NCBI GenBank assembly: GCA_020974905.1
Contig: CP087563.1
Span: 4,588,001 to 4,652,000, forward strand
Source of the DNA: Planctomycetes bacterium syqfu
Lineage (GTDB): Bacteria; Planctomycetota; Phycisphaerae; Phycisphaerales; Phycisphaeraceae
DNA: 64,000 bases
Direction of reading: 5' to 3'
Translations under genes and position numbers: made by a program
Notes under the pieces: generated by a model
What the model saw: only the letters and a program-made list of their open reading frames with translations
What the model was told of the DNA's origin: nothing
Databases searched by the model: none
In this document: positions 8,437 to 16,832 of the stretch, in pieces
Numbering within the stretch: the stretch's first letter is position 1
Layout: each line of letters starts with the position of its first letter

Positions 8437-9360
8437 ATGGGAACCAACCCCGTAATGGATAAATCTATGACGACTACCGAATCTGATCTGAATACCGCGG
8501 CCACGACATCCGTCACGCAGCCTGATGATCGTGATCAACTGACCCTTGAACAGATCGCTGCATGCGACAACTTCAAGTCCGAAATCCACGACTCGCTTTA
8601 CCAGGAGACGTCCATCATCAACGTCAAGGACTTCAATCTCTGGTACGGCACGAAGCAGGCATTGTTCAACATCAACATGCCCATCGCCGAAGGCCAGGTC
8701 ACCGCGCTCGTCGGACCCTCAGGCTGTGGTAAGTCGACCCTGCTTCGCTCGGTCAACCGCATCAATGACCTGATCGACGGCCTGCACATCGGCGGTGACA
8801 TGCTGCTTAACGGCACGTCCATCTACGACAAGTCCGTCGACGTCATCGAACTGCGTAAACGCATGGGCATGGTCTTCCAGAAGCCAAACCCCTTCCCGAT
8901 GAGCATCTTCGAAAACGTGGTCTATTCCCTGCGTATCGACGGTGAACGCAACAAGGGTGTGCTCGAAGAAGTCTGCGAACGCTCACTGCGTGGTGCAGCC
9001 CTTTGGGACGAAGTCAAAGACCGTATCCACGAGTCTGCACTGGGTCTTTCAGGTGGTCAGCAACAGCGTCTGTGTATCGCCCGCGCGATTGCTGCTGAAC
9101 CGGAAGTGCTCCTGATGGACGAACCCTGCTCCGCATTGGACCCCATCGCCACCGGCAAGATCGAAGATCTCGTCGAAGAACTCCGCGGTGAATACACCAT
9201 TCTCATGGTGACCCACAACATGCAGCAGGCCTCGCGTGCCAGCAATTACACCGCCTTTATGTACCTCGGTCGTCTGGTCGAATACGGCCCGACCCGCGAC
9301 ATCTTCACCAACCCGCATCTGCGTCCGACCGAAGACTACATCTCCGGCCGATTTGGTTGA
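8437..9360 (+). CDS. pstB: Phosphate ABC transporter ATPase PstB
   Basis: 307-residue ATP-binding subunit. Walker [10 protein letters not shown] at about 93-101, Q-loop in [13 protein letters not shown], signature LSGGQQQR near 204, Walker B LLMDEP followed by CSALDP, and the switch histidine in MVTHNMQQ are all present. It has an extra 55-60 residue N-terminal region compared with most PstB proteins. ATG 8437 is preceded by AGGAG with 7-nt spacing. It lies 22 bp after pstA in the same operon and powers phosphate import through PstC and PstA. Confidence 0.96.
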   Translation: MGTNPVMDKSMTTTESDLNTAATTSVTQPDDRDQLTLEQIAACDNFKSEIHDSLYQETSIINVKDFNLWYGTKQALFNINMPIAEGQVTALVGPSGCGKSTLLRSVNRINDLIDGLHIGGDMLLNGTSIYDKSVDVIELRKRMGMVFQKPNPFPMSIFENVVYSLRIDGERNKGVLEEVCERSLRGAALWDEVKDRIHESALGLSGGQQQRLCIARAIAAEPEVLLMDEPCSALDPIATGKIEDLVEELRGEYTILMVTHNMQQASRASNYTAFMYLGRLVEYGPTRDIFTNPHLRPTEDYISGRFG

Positions 9361-9373
9361 TCAAAAAAATATG

Positions 9374-9463
9374 AACCACAGAGGCACAGAGACACAGAGA
9401 AGAAAAATTTCCATGACTCTCTTCTGTTTTTTTCGGGCTCTGTGACTCTGTGTCTCTGTGGTT
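9374..9463. repeat. Palindromic CACAGAG quasi-repeat element
   Basis: The left arm runs AACCACAGAGG, CACAGAGA, CACAGAG and the right arm is its inverse, ending CTCTGTGGTT, with a short AT-rich middle. A second complete copy lies at 55611-55696 and a half copy at 19813-19841. It can form a long hairpin just 3' of pstB. Confidence 0.8.
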
Positions 9464-9521
9464 AAGCAAATAGAAAACGAATCAAACACTCAAGCTCCAC
9501 GGATCAAGGAATCGAAACATC

Positions 9522-10304
9522 ATGAACAAGCGACAGGTTCTTACCGGCATTCTTACCATCTCCAGCATCTTTGCTCTGGGATGTGAAGCAACTCAAACCA
9601 CTTCCACAGCAAACGCTGAGCCGACCAAAGCTGTCTCGGCATCTGCGGGTCCCTACGACAAGGCTGGTTTCACCACCGAAGTCAAAGACGGCCGTCTCTG
9701 GGTTTTCAAGCCCGGCCAGACGCACAGCGAAAAGCACATCTCCCTGATCGGTGTCGGCCCGATGGGCATGACCATCCGCGCGTTGGATAAGCAAACGGCG
9801 CAGGAATACATCGCTGCCAAACCCGGCTTCCACACTTCCGTCGAAGATGGTCGTCTCTGGGTCCTCAAGGATGGCGAAGAAAAGTCTGAGAAGCGCATCA
9901 GCTTCATCGGTGCTGGTCCCATGAGCATGACCATCTACGGTCAGAGCAAGGACACCGTCATCGAGTACCTGGCCTCCAAGCCCGGCTATGATGTCGAAAT
10001 GATCGACGGTCGTCTCTGGGTCTTCAAGCCCGGTGAAAGTCACAGTGAAAAACACATCACCCTCATCGGTGCTGGTCCCATGAACACCTCCATCAAGGCT
10101 TTGGACAAGCAGACGGCCATGGAATACCTCGCTGCTGCTCCGGGCTTTGAAACCAAGATCGAAGATGGTCGCATCTGGGTTTTTGCTCCCGGTCAGGAAC
10201 ACAGCGAAAAGCACATCACCCTCATCGGGGCTGGTCCCTTGAACATGACCGTCAAGGCATTGGATCGCGCCACCGCCACGGCATACCTTGCTGCTGTCAA
10301 CTGA
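9522..10304 (+). CDS. Lipoprotein made of four 53-residue repeats, inside the pst-phoU operon
   Basis: 260 residues. A lipoprotein signal peptide (TISSIFALGC, lipobox ALGC, acylated C21) is followed by a short Thr/Ser/Ala linker. Then come four exactly consecutive 53-residue repeats at 49-101, 102-154, 155-207 and 208-260, which fill the rest of the protein. Each repeat carries DGR(L/I)WV, then SEK(H/R)I(S/T), then IG(A/V)GP, and ends near an (E/A)YLA helix. It sits between pstB and phoU on the same strand, so a role in phosphate uptake or the phosphate-starved envelope is inferred from position. The fold looks like a small alpha/beta repeat and I do not recognise a named family. Confidence 0.8.
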   Translation: MNKRQVLTGILTISSIFALGCEATQTTSTANAEPTKAVSASAGPYDKAGFTTEVKDGRLWVFKPGQTHSEKHISLIGVGPMGMTIRALDKQTAQEYIAAKPGFHTSVEDGRLWVLKDGEEKSEKRISFIGAGPMSMTIYGQSKDTVIEYLASKPGYDVEMIDGRLWVFKPGESHSEKHITLIGAGPMNTSIKALDKQTAMEYLAAAPGFETKIEDGRIWVFAPGQEHSEKHITLIGAGPLNMTVKALDRATATAYLAAVN

Positions 10305-10370
10305 GATTGACCCAAAGCACAGACGGCATCACCATGTCGTGAATCAATGCCGACACAAAATCTTTCTTGG

Positions 10371-10394
10371 GCACCGGATTAACGTTCGGTGCTC
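10371..10394. repeat. GCACCGG hairpin repeat
   Basis: Stem GCACCG (10371-10376) pairs with CGGTGC (10387-10392). Similar GCACCGG..CCGGTAC hairpins occur at 30918 and 30966. It lies in the leader of phoU. Confidence 0.5.
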
Positions 10395-10472
10395 AATTTA
10401 CACAAATGCACGATAAAACACGGACGTTTACGTTCTCTCCTGGGGGGACCGGGAGAAATTAAGGTAAGGAAT

Positions 10473-11165
10473 ATGTCCATTCACTTTCGCAGACAAACTG
10501 AAAAGCTCAAGAAGATGGTCCTCACGCTCGGCGGCATGGTCGAACAGGCGTTGCGCGATGCCATCAGTGCGTTGGATCAGCGTGATGCGGACATTGCCAC
10601 ACGCGTGATCCGTGGCGATCGTCAGATCAATAACACCGAGGTGGAGATCGAGGAAGAATGCTTAGCCACCCTCGCGCTGCATCAGCCGGTGGCATTTGAC
10701 CTGCGGTATCTCGTTGCCATCCTCAAAATGTGTAACGACCTTGAGCGCATCGGTGACCTGGCTGTCAATGTTGCTGAACAGGCACGTTTTCTTTGCAGTG
10801 AAGAAGAAATTTCACATGTCCCGTATGATCTGAATGCCATGGCATCTCGGGCGCAACTGATGCTCAAGAACGCATTGGACGCATTGGTCAACGTGGACAC
10901 CACGCTGGCAGAAAGTGTCCGTGCTGCAGACCAGCAAGTCGATGAGATTTATCGCGAGATGTTCGAACTCGTCGAAGCGACCATGCGTGAAAATCCGCAT
11001 CAACTCACGCAGTTGATCCATTACATGCAAATTGGCCGCCAACTTGAACGTCTGGCAGATCATGCTGTGAACATTGCTGAAGACGTGCTTTATCTGGCCA
11101 ACGGCGAATTTTTCAAACAGCACTCCAGCGAAAACGACACCATCGGCCGCATCGGTCACGGGTGA
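10473..11165 (+). CDS. phoU: Phosphate transport regulator PhoU
   Basis: 230 residues from ATG 10473, which follows GGTAAGGA. An in-frame ATG at 10389 would overlap the hairpin repeat and gives no homologous sequence. The protein has the two PhoU three-helix repeats, each with its metal-binding signature: CNDLERIGDLAVN in the first half and GRQLERLADHAVN in the second. PhoU restrains the Pst transporter and PhoR signalling when phosphate is plentiful. It is the last gene of the operon and is followed by a terminator at 11227. No phoR or phoB is in this window. Confidence 0.94.
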   Translation: MSIHFRRQTEKLKKMVLTLGGMVEQALRDAISALDQRDADIATRVIRGDRQINNTEVEIEEECLATLALHQPVAFDLRYLVAILKMCNDLERIGDLAVNVAEQARFLCSEEEISHVPYDLNAMASRAQLMLKNALDALVNVDTTLAESVRAADQQVDEIYREMFELVEATMRENPHQLTQLIHYMQIGRQLERLADHAVNIAEDVLYLANGEFFKQHSSENDTIGRIGHG

Positions 11166-11226
11166 ATTTAGACACTCTTTGATTGCACCTGCATTGACGC
11201 AGACATCACACTGATCCAACCTCATG

Positions 11227-11259
11227 CGGGACACCATGTTTGACGGTGTCTCGTTTTTT
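11227..11259 (+). terminator. Rho-independent terminator of the pst-phoU operon
   Basis: Stem CGGGACACC (11227-11235) pairs with GGTGTCTCG (11245-11253) with one G-U pair. A 9-nt loop separates the arms and six T follow. Confidence 0.85.
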
Positions 11260-11299
11260 ATGGGTTGAATAAGTGCGATGTCGGGTCGCAATGTATGCC

Positions 11300-11393
11300 A
11301 AAGCCGTGACCCTCCCGGGTCACGGGTTGCCTTGTGTGTACGTTTGGTAATGCGTTACAAGGCAACCCGTGTGAGCAGGAGCGACACGGCTTT
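11300..11393. repeat. AAAGCCGTG palindromic element, copy 1
   Basis: The outer arms AAAGCCGTG and CACGGCTTT enclose inner arms CACGGGTTGCCTTG and CAAGGCAACCCGTG. Complete copies occur at 20805-20887, 21722-21801 and 44660-44753, and right-half copies at 48307-48341 and 59336-59370. Arms match while loops differ, which is typical of mobile or structurally selected hairpin repeats. Confidence 0.8.
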
Positions 11394-11403
11394 TGTTGTC
11401 AGA

Positions 11404-12909
11404 TCACTCTGCCAACACGGGTTCGTGCGGTTGTTGCTGTGTTTGCTCTTCGCCGATGAGTATGTCATCGGTCTCAGCTTCGGGGACAGGTTCATGGCCG
11501 GTCATGTCGATGCTTTCCCAGCCGCCCATTTGCCAACGGATATAAAACGTCAGACCAAGCATGCAGATGTAAATCGTTGCAGCGATCCAGGGCGCGACCG
11601 CACCGGCATCGGGGAACTGCACCGTCGACCAATAGCCACCACCAATCAGGAAAATTGCAGCGTAAACCGCCATGATGACCGCTGGCCCATGGGTGTCACC
11701 TGCACCGCGAAGTGCGAAGCTGAAGGTGATCCCCAATGCGTCAAACAACTGGAACACCGCGCAGAGCATGATCAGTTTCACCGACCAGCTGATGACCAAC
11801 GGGTCTTCGGTAAACGCCATGGCCATGGGTTTGGCGAAGAGGAAAAAGCCTGCTGCTACCAGTCCCATGTACACCAACGCGATCTGCGAAGCCAGTCGGG
11901 CATTGCGTTTGGCCAAAGGGATATTTTCTTCGCCGATGCACTTGCCGACGATGGATGATAAAGCAATCCCCAAACCCAGCGTGGGCATGAAACCAAGGTG
12001 AAGATACTTGATCGCCAGATTGTGGGCAGCTTGTTGGGCGGGATCGAAACTCAGGTTGCCATCGCCATCAATTTGCCTGCCGATAAGGAAAATGGTGAAT
12101 GCGGTGAAGGCGAAAATATCTGCCACATGTTGTAAGCCCGATGGCAGGCCGAACCACATCAGCCTTTTGAACTTGGTCCAATCGAGTTTGAAGGTGTGCA
12201 GAGTATGGAACTTGTGTTTGTAGTGGGGTGTGACATACCAGATGGCCATGATGATCACCTGTGTGACCGCCGCCATGTTCGTGCCCCATGCAGCACCGGC
12301 GATCCCCATGGGTTCAAAGCCCAGGTGTCCGAAGATCAGGACCCAGTTCAAGAAGATGTTGAGGATGTTGCCGGTGATGGCAGCGACCATGCCGATGGTC
12401 GGTTTGTGGATGCCGTTGAAAAAGTTCGACAGCACAACCGCCAGCAGCGCCGGGGCGATGCCCAGGATGCCGATCGATGCGTAGGTTGCTTCCATTTGGG
12501 CGACCACCGGTTCATGGCCGACCCAATCAAAAAACGGGCTCATCATCCAGGCAAAGGGCAGCGTGGCGACCCCCATGATCATTGCAGCATAAATCCCCTG
12601 CCAGGCATATGCCGAGCAGTCCGCGTAACGCTTGCGACCCAGTGACTGACTCACCAGGCTGTTGACCATCACCAGTACGCCAAGGCCGAAACTGATGAAA
12701 CAGAACACGAGGATACCAGCCGGCATCACCGCTGCCATCGCGTCGGTCCCCAGTTGGCTGACCATCGCAAAGTCGACGAACTGCATCACCGTCTGCGAGA
12801 TCATTGTCGTGATGATCGGGCAGGAAAGTTTGATCATATGCCACATCAATTGACCCTGCGTCGGTGTATGCAGGGCGTTGGGTGAGACGTTTATACTGCT
12901 ATCAGACAT
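11404..12909 (-). CDS. MATE-family multidrug/Na+ or H+ antiporter
   Basis: 501 residues with twelve hydrophobic segments in two six-helix halves, the MATE arrangement. The N-half begins IKLSCPIITTMISQTVMQFVDFAMVSQLG, matching the NorM/DinF-type start (P in helix 1, then the D-F-A-M-V motif). Such proteins export cationic drugs or metabolites in exchange for Na+ or H+. The C-terminal 25 residues are acidic and glutamine-rich (EQTQQQPHE) and probably cytosolic. ATG 12909 follows GGAATAAGAA. It stands alone, with a repeat element at its 3' end. The substrate cannot be told from sequence. Confidence 0.88.
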   Translation of the reverse strand: MSDSSINVSPNALHTPTQGQLMWHMIKLSCPIITTMISQTVMQFVDFAMVSQLGTDAMAAVMPAGILVFCFISFGLGVLVMVNSLVSQSLGRKRYADCSAYAWQGIYAAMIMGVATLPFAWMMSPFFDWVGHEPVVAQMEATYASIGILGIAPALLAVVLSNFFNGIHKPTIGMVAAITGNILNIFLNWVLIFGHLGFEPMGIAGAAWGTNMAAVTQVIIMAIWYVTPHYKHKFHTLHTFKLDWTKFKRLMWFGLPSGLQHVADIFAFTAFTIFLIGRQIDGDGNLSFDPAQQAAHNLAIKYLHLGFMPTLGLGIALSSIVGKCIGEENIPLAKRNARLASQIALVYMGLVAAGFFLFAKPMAMAFTEDPLVISWSVKLIMLCAVFQLFDALGITFSFALRGAGDTHGPAVIMAVYAAIFLIGGGYWSTVQFPDAGAVAPWIAATIYICMLGLTFYIRWQMGGWESIDMTGHEPVPEAETDDILIGEEQTQQQPHEPVLAE

Positions 12910-13169
12910 TTCTTATTCCAAAACAAATACCGTGGGACGTGTAAACAACACGCCGGGGACAAAATTAATTCACTCAAATTGTAAAGTGTCGGGTACTGCG
13001 ATCAGCAGGCGGGGCGCGATGATGGATTCAAACAGCGCACTTCTGGCGTTTATCGAATCAATCACGCAAAAAACACAACATCGCAGCGTGTTAATACGCC
13101 CGAAAAATCAGGGGATGAGATTTGGGGCGAAGGGTCGGATTGGGGGGGATCAAAGTGTCATGTTGCTAG

Positions 13170-13679
13170 TTATACAAACATTTGAGCAACTGGCAATGCT
13201 ATTTCTGAAAAAAGTATCGGCGGCATGTGCACCGTCTTCCAACTCTCTGACCGGACTTTCATATGTTCGCGGTATTGGGCAAGGGTTAACGCACGTGATG
13301 TGTACCAGCGACCTTCGAACTCAAAGAGATTTTCAAATAGCGCATCACCCGGCTGCTTGTCGCACCAGAAGATAAACGCAAAGCAGGCCTGGTAGTCATT
13401 GCCAAAGAGTTCTTCCCACTGCTCCATGTAGTCGATGTCCGCCGCGGTGACCCAGTTTTGATAATGCTTGGCTTTGCCGGTGTGTTTACGACCTTTGACA
13501 TCGACGAGTAGCCCCTTGCCCGAGGAGGGATAGACCACGAAGTCGAAATTTTTGAGTTTGTCGTGAACGCGGGAAAGTTGCAGCGCACGTCTGGCTTCAT
13601 CGACGGAGACATGCGGAATCTGCAAATCCCGGAGATGGTATTCAAACGCCTTGTCGTAGTGGTAGCGTCGCAGAACCAT
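13170..13679 (-). CDS. HYExO-like protein with a PD-(D/E)XK nuclease-type core
   Basis: 169 residues. It opens RRYHYDKAFEYHLR...VSVDEARRA and continues FDFVVYPSSGKGLLVDVKGRK. The D...DVK arrangement resembles the catalytic strand pair of PD-(D/E)XK nucleases, with E/D-x-K at VDVKGRK. Planctomycetes carry a conserved family with this start, named HYExO in databases as far as I recall. No function is established. A perfect TATAAT (minus strand, 13686-13691) lies only 6 nt before the ATG and there is no Shine-Dalgarno sequence, so the message is probably leaderless. Divergent from bioB. Confidence 0.7.
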   Translation of the reverse strand: MVLRRYHYDKAFEYHLRDLQIPHVSVDEARRALQLSRVHDKLKNFDFVVYPSSGKGLLVDVKGRKHTGKAKHYQNWVTAADIDYMEQWEELFGNDYQACFAFIFWCDKQPGDALFENLFEFEGRWYTSRALTLAQYREHMKVRSESWKTVHMPPILFSEIALPVAQMFV

Positions 13680-13685
13680 GTTCGG

Positions 13686-13691
13686 ATTATA
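13686..13691 (-). promoter_or_regulatory. -10 element for a probable leaderless mRNA
   Basis: TATAAT on the minus strand, 6 nt from the ATG at 13679. Transcription would start at or next to the A of the start codon. No good -35 box is seen. Confidence 0.5.
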
Positions 13692-13752
13692 TCAAACATG
13701 GTTAAAAAAAGACTTCGCTGCTACAATAGCCGTTTTGCCACAGGAGTCCGCC

Positions 13753-14841
13753 ATGATGTTTCAGCGCTATACCCACCTGGTTGATGATGCCCTTGCCGGT
13801 TTGGCCCCGTCTCGTGAAACGTGTCGTTGGATCATGGATGGCGATGACGTACAATTGCTGGCATTACTCCAGGCCGCGTATGTCCCGCGTGAGAAGGTCT
13901 TTGGGCGCAAGGTCAAAGTACACATTCTCAACAACGTGCAAAACGGTCGCTGCCAGGAAGACTGTGGCTACTGCTCGCAATCCAAAGACTCCGACGCCCC
14001 GATCGAAGCCTACCCGATGAAGACCGACGAGCAGATCTTTGCCGAAGCCGAGCAGGCTGCCAAAAACGGTGCGTCACGTTACTGCATGGTGCTCTCAGGC
14101 CGCGGCCCGTCCATGGAGCGAACCAAAAAACTCGCAGGCCTCATCAAAGGTGTCAAAGACAAGTACCCCGTGGAAGTCTGTTTGAGTGTGGGTTTGATTG
14201 ATGATCAGAAAGCGCAGATTCTCGCGGACGCCGGCCTGGATCGACTCAACCACAACCTCAACACGTCCGAACGGATGTACAAAGACATCTGCACAACGCA
14301 TACCTATCAAGACCGCGTGAACACCATCGTCGCAGCCAAGAAGGCAGGCATGAGTTCATGCAGCGGCCTGATCGTTGGCATGAACGAAACCACCGACGAC
14401 ATCATCGACGTTGCGATGAAACTCCGCGAGTTGGAAGTGCCTTCGATCCCGGTGAACTTCTTGATCCCGATTGAAGGTAACCCGATGTACTCGGATCACA
14501 CACTCACGCCGGAGAAATGTCTGCGTGCGTTGTGTCTGCTGCGTCTGATCAATCCCACCGCGGAGATTCGCGCAGCAGCGGGTCGTGAAGGTCATCTCAA
14601 AGCGCTCCAACCCCTGGCATTCTGGCCCGCCAACTCGCTGTTCGTTGACGGCTATCTCACCACGCGTGGCAGCGACATGGCCAACACCTATCGCATGATC
14701 CGCGAAGCCGGCTTTGAAGTCGAAGGCAATGAACTCTACGAAGCTCAAGGTGGTGAAGCGCAGGCCTATCGCGTCGATGATACGGCGCTACCGATTCTCA
14801 AACCGGAAGTCGCTCGCAAGAGTTCGTGTGTTCCTTCGTGA
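13753..14841 (+). CDS. bioB: Biotin synthase BioB
   Basis: 362 residues. The start at ATG 13753 follows CAGGAG with 6-nt spacing; a reading from 13678 would overlap the divergent gene's promoter. This radical-SAM enzyme inserts sulfur into dethiobiotin, the last step of biotin synthesis. The 4Fe-4S/SAM motif is C67-x3-C71-x2-C74 (RCQEDCGYCSQS). Downstream motifs include NHNLNTS, the SGLIVGMNET segment, PVNFLIPIEGNPM, AGRE in the arginine site of the 2Fe-2S cluster, and the LFVDGYLTT end. A TACAAT -10 lies at 13722. The other biotin genes are not next to it. Confidence 0.95.
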   Translation: MMFQRYTHLVDDALAGLAPSRETCRWIMDGDDVQLLALLQAAYVPREKVFGRKVKVHILNNVQNGRCQEDCGYCSQSKDSDAPIEAYPMKTDEQIFAEAEQAAKNGASRYCMVLSGRGPSMERTKKLAGLIKGVKDKYPVEVCLSVGLIDDQKAQILADAGLDRLNHNLNTSERMYKDICTTHTYQDRVNTIVAAKKAGMSSCSGLIVGMNETTDDIIDVAMKLRELEVPSIPVNFLIPIEGNPMYSDHTLTPEKCLRALCLLRLINPTAEIRAAAGREGHLKALQPLAFWPANSLFVDGYLTTRGSDMANTYRMIREAGFEVEGNELYEAQGGEAQAYRVDDTALPILKPEVARKSSCVPS

Positions 14842-14882
14842 GTTTGTAGATCAATTGAACATCTGATTTTCAGCTTTGCTCA

Positions 14883-15001
14883 AACAGCGTTGCGTCGCAA
14901 CGCAGCTATTTTATGCGCTCTTGTTTGGTGCCGATCAACACAGATGCAATAGATGAGTAATAGCTGCATTGTGACACAATGCTGAAACTGCGCAGCAGTT
15001 T
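14883..15001. repeat. AATAGCTGC/CAGC palindromic element, copy 1
   Basis: The left part is AACAGCGTTGCGTCGCAACG followed by CAGCTATT. The right part is the inverse layout, starting AATAGCTGCATTGTGACAC and ending in CTGCGCAGCAG. The terminal parts are conserved while the hairpin core changes from copy to copy and keeps self-complementarity. Further copies lie at 15053, 54533 and 63159. Confidence 0.7.
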
Positions 15002-15052
15002 ATCGTGTGATGCGTAAAGATTATTCTTAAAGCATCTTTTTGAGCAAAACTC

Positions 15053-15155
15053 AAACAGCATCACGTGGTGATGCTGCTATTGTCATGTCGACGTTTCCAA
15101 ATTGCGATATCTCGTACTGACCTGAAAAATAGCTGCGACACTGCGTGTCGCTGAT
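15053..15155. repeat. AATAGCTGC/CAGC palindromic element, copy 2
   Basis: AACAGCATCACGTGGTGATG, then CTGCTATT, and about 45 bp later AATAGCTGCGACACTGCGTG plus TCGCTG. Together with copy 1 it accounts for most of the 349-bp gap between bioB and the sulfatase gene. Nothing else is seen in this gap. Confidence 0.7.
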
Positions 15156-15190
15156 GTCTTGTAGCAAACACGCGAATAGCGTTAAACACC

Positions 15191-16588
15191 CTATTTTTTC
15201 AGTAGAAAATCACGTACTGGCGGTGTGCTTGTCCCGTCAACGAGTTTGCCGTCTTTGACCTGGCCGTCTTCAGGGCGTGTTTGCAGAATCGCAATCAGTC
15301 GGTCTTCCCAGAGTTTCACGCGCTGCGCCAACGACGGATCATTCACAAGATTCTTTAACTCCGTCGGATCGTTTTGCAGGTCGAAGAACCAGCGTTTACC
15401 GGTGGTGGACTGCCAGGCGAATTTCTCTTTACCGTCGGTGACAAACTGCCAGCAAGGCGCGTGTTCGCCGTGAATGAATTCGTGTGATGCATCGCCCAGA
15501 ATGTCTTTGCCATCGACACACTCAGGAATCTTGAGCCCTGCAATCTCCAGGAACGTGGGCATGATGTCGGCATGGGTCAGCGGTCGCTCATCAATCGTGT
15601 TACACAAGTCATGATACTCACCATGCATCGGCGGCATCACCACCAGCGGGACACCGGCACTACTTTCAAAGGGCATTTGCTTACGCCAACCATGATGATC
15701 ACCGAGCAGTTCGCCGTGGTCGGACATGAAGACGACCCACGTGTTCTGCATCAGACCATTGCGACGCATGTGATTCAGAAGCCGACCGATCTGATCATCC
15801 AGATGCATGATCTGCGCAAAGTAGGCACGACGCGCATCATCAAGCACATCGGCAGGCAACTGACCAAAGTCATAAATAAACGGATCGGTTACTTCGTTGG
15901 CATATTCCGCAGCCCAATCACCAATCGGAACCTCGGGGAGTTGGGCATTCTCCAACTTGTTGTACCACGCAATCGGTGGGTCCAACGGCGGATGCGGGCG
16001 GTGATAGCCAACCTGTAAAAAGAACGGGCGCAGCGGGTCACGATCCTTGATCATGTCAATCGCGGTATCCGTCGTCCATGTGTTGGGGTGCAAGGATTCG
16101 GAGGCTGTCCAGGGGCGGGTAAGCCAACTGTTGGAACTCATTTCAAGCGAGGTATCCCTGACGAGTCCGTCGGACTTTTCGCTTAACCAACGGTGATAAT
16201 CACTTTCAAAGCCGGGTTCGGTGAGACCGGAATAGAGTGCCATTTTTTCAAAGCCGCACATGGTTCGCTGCGGGTGGAAATGTGTCTTGCCGGTGAGCAT
16301 GGTTTGGTAACCACCATCACGCAGGTGTCGCATCATGGTGTGTTCGTAGGTCCAATCAACGCCATCGCGATAGCCCAGCCGCCCGTGTTTGTTCTGGTTC
16401 ATGCCTGTTGCCAGTGAAGCGCGGGTGGCAATACACGAGGGAACTGGCGAATAAGCATTGGTGTAACGAATACCCTTGGACGCCATGAAATCGAGGTAGG
16501 GTGTGCGGACCACGGGATGGCCTGCACAACCCATCGCGTCACTACGCCACTGATCGGGGAAGATGAAAAGGATGTTGGGTTGGGTCAT
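15191..16588 (-). CDS. Sulfatase (formylglycine-dependent, cytoplasmic)
   Basis: 465 residues of the alkaline-phosphatase-like sulfatase family (type I). The N-terminus NILFIFPDQWRSDAMGCAG supplies the first metal aspartate (D12). The active-site motif is C52-I-A-T-R with ASLATG following, the CxAxR variant whose cysteine is converted to formylglycine by a maturase not encoded here. The metal-binding MSDHGELLGDH and the FSGH-like later motifs are present. No signal peptide is seen, so the enzyme should act on small cytoplasmic sulfate esters. Planctomycetes carry many sulfatases for algal polysaccharides, and the agarase-like gene at 21.8 kb fits that diet. The exact substrate is unknown. Confidence 0.9.
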   Translation of the reverse strand: MTQPNILFIFPDQWRSDAMGCAGHPVVRTPYLDFMASKGIRYTNAYSPVPSCIATRASLATGMNQNKHGRLGYRDGVDWTYEHTMMRHLRDGGYQTMLTGKTHFHPQRTMCGFEKMALYSGLTEPGFESDYHRWLSEKSDGLVRDTSLEMSSNSWLTRPWTASESLHPNTWTTDTAIDMIKDRDPLRPFFLQVGYHRPHPPLDPPIAWYNKLENAQLPEVPIGDWAAEYANEVTDPFIYDFGQLPADVLDDARRAYFAQIMHLDDQIGRLLNHMRRNGLMQNTWVVFMSDHGELLGDHHGWRKQMPFESSAGVPLVVMPPMHGEYHDLCNTIDERPLTHADIMPTFLEIAGLKIPECVDGKDILGDASHEFIHGEHAPCWQFVTDGKEKFAWQSTTGKRWFFDLQNDPTELKNLVNDPSLAQRVKLWEDRLIAILQTRPEDGQVKDGKLVDGTSTPPVRDFLLKK

Positions 16589-16718
16589 GATTGATCTCGA
16601 ATGTGCGTTGGATGGTTGCTGAAACTATTTGAAAGTAAACAGTCGCGCACAGCAAATCAATGACGAAATTGCTAGTGATGTTTTTCGTTTCAAATGAGAA
16701 ACGCATCAAAGCGTTTAT

Positions 16719-16800
16719 TTAGCCGCATCGCTTGTGATGCGCTTGAAAGTTGTGGTGTTGTGATGATTAGTGGAAAACACATCGCAAGCGGTGCGGCTAA
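16719..16800. repeat. TTAGCCGCATCGC palindromic element, copy 1
   Basis: The left arm TTAGCCGCATCGCTTGTGATG and right arm CATCGCAAGCGGTGCGGCTAA are inverted repeats around a 30-bp AT-rich spacer. A second copy lies at 34043-34116. Confidence 0.75.
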
Positions 16801-16832
16801 GTGATCAAACATTAACACCTGCATACTCGTCT

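Noticed and set aside
13678-13752. Upstream start for bioB
   Set aside because: It would overlap the divergent gene's start and promoter, and a proper CAGGAG site precedes ATG 13753.
14883-15155. Possible CRISPR array between bioB and the sulfatase gene
   Set aside because: The repeats are palindromic, few, in alternating orientation and with irregular spacing; no cas genes are present.
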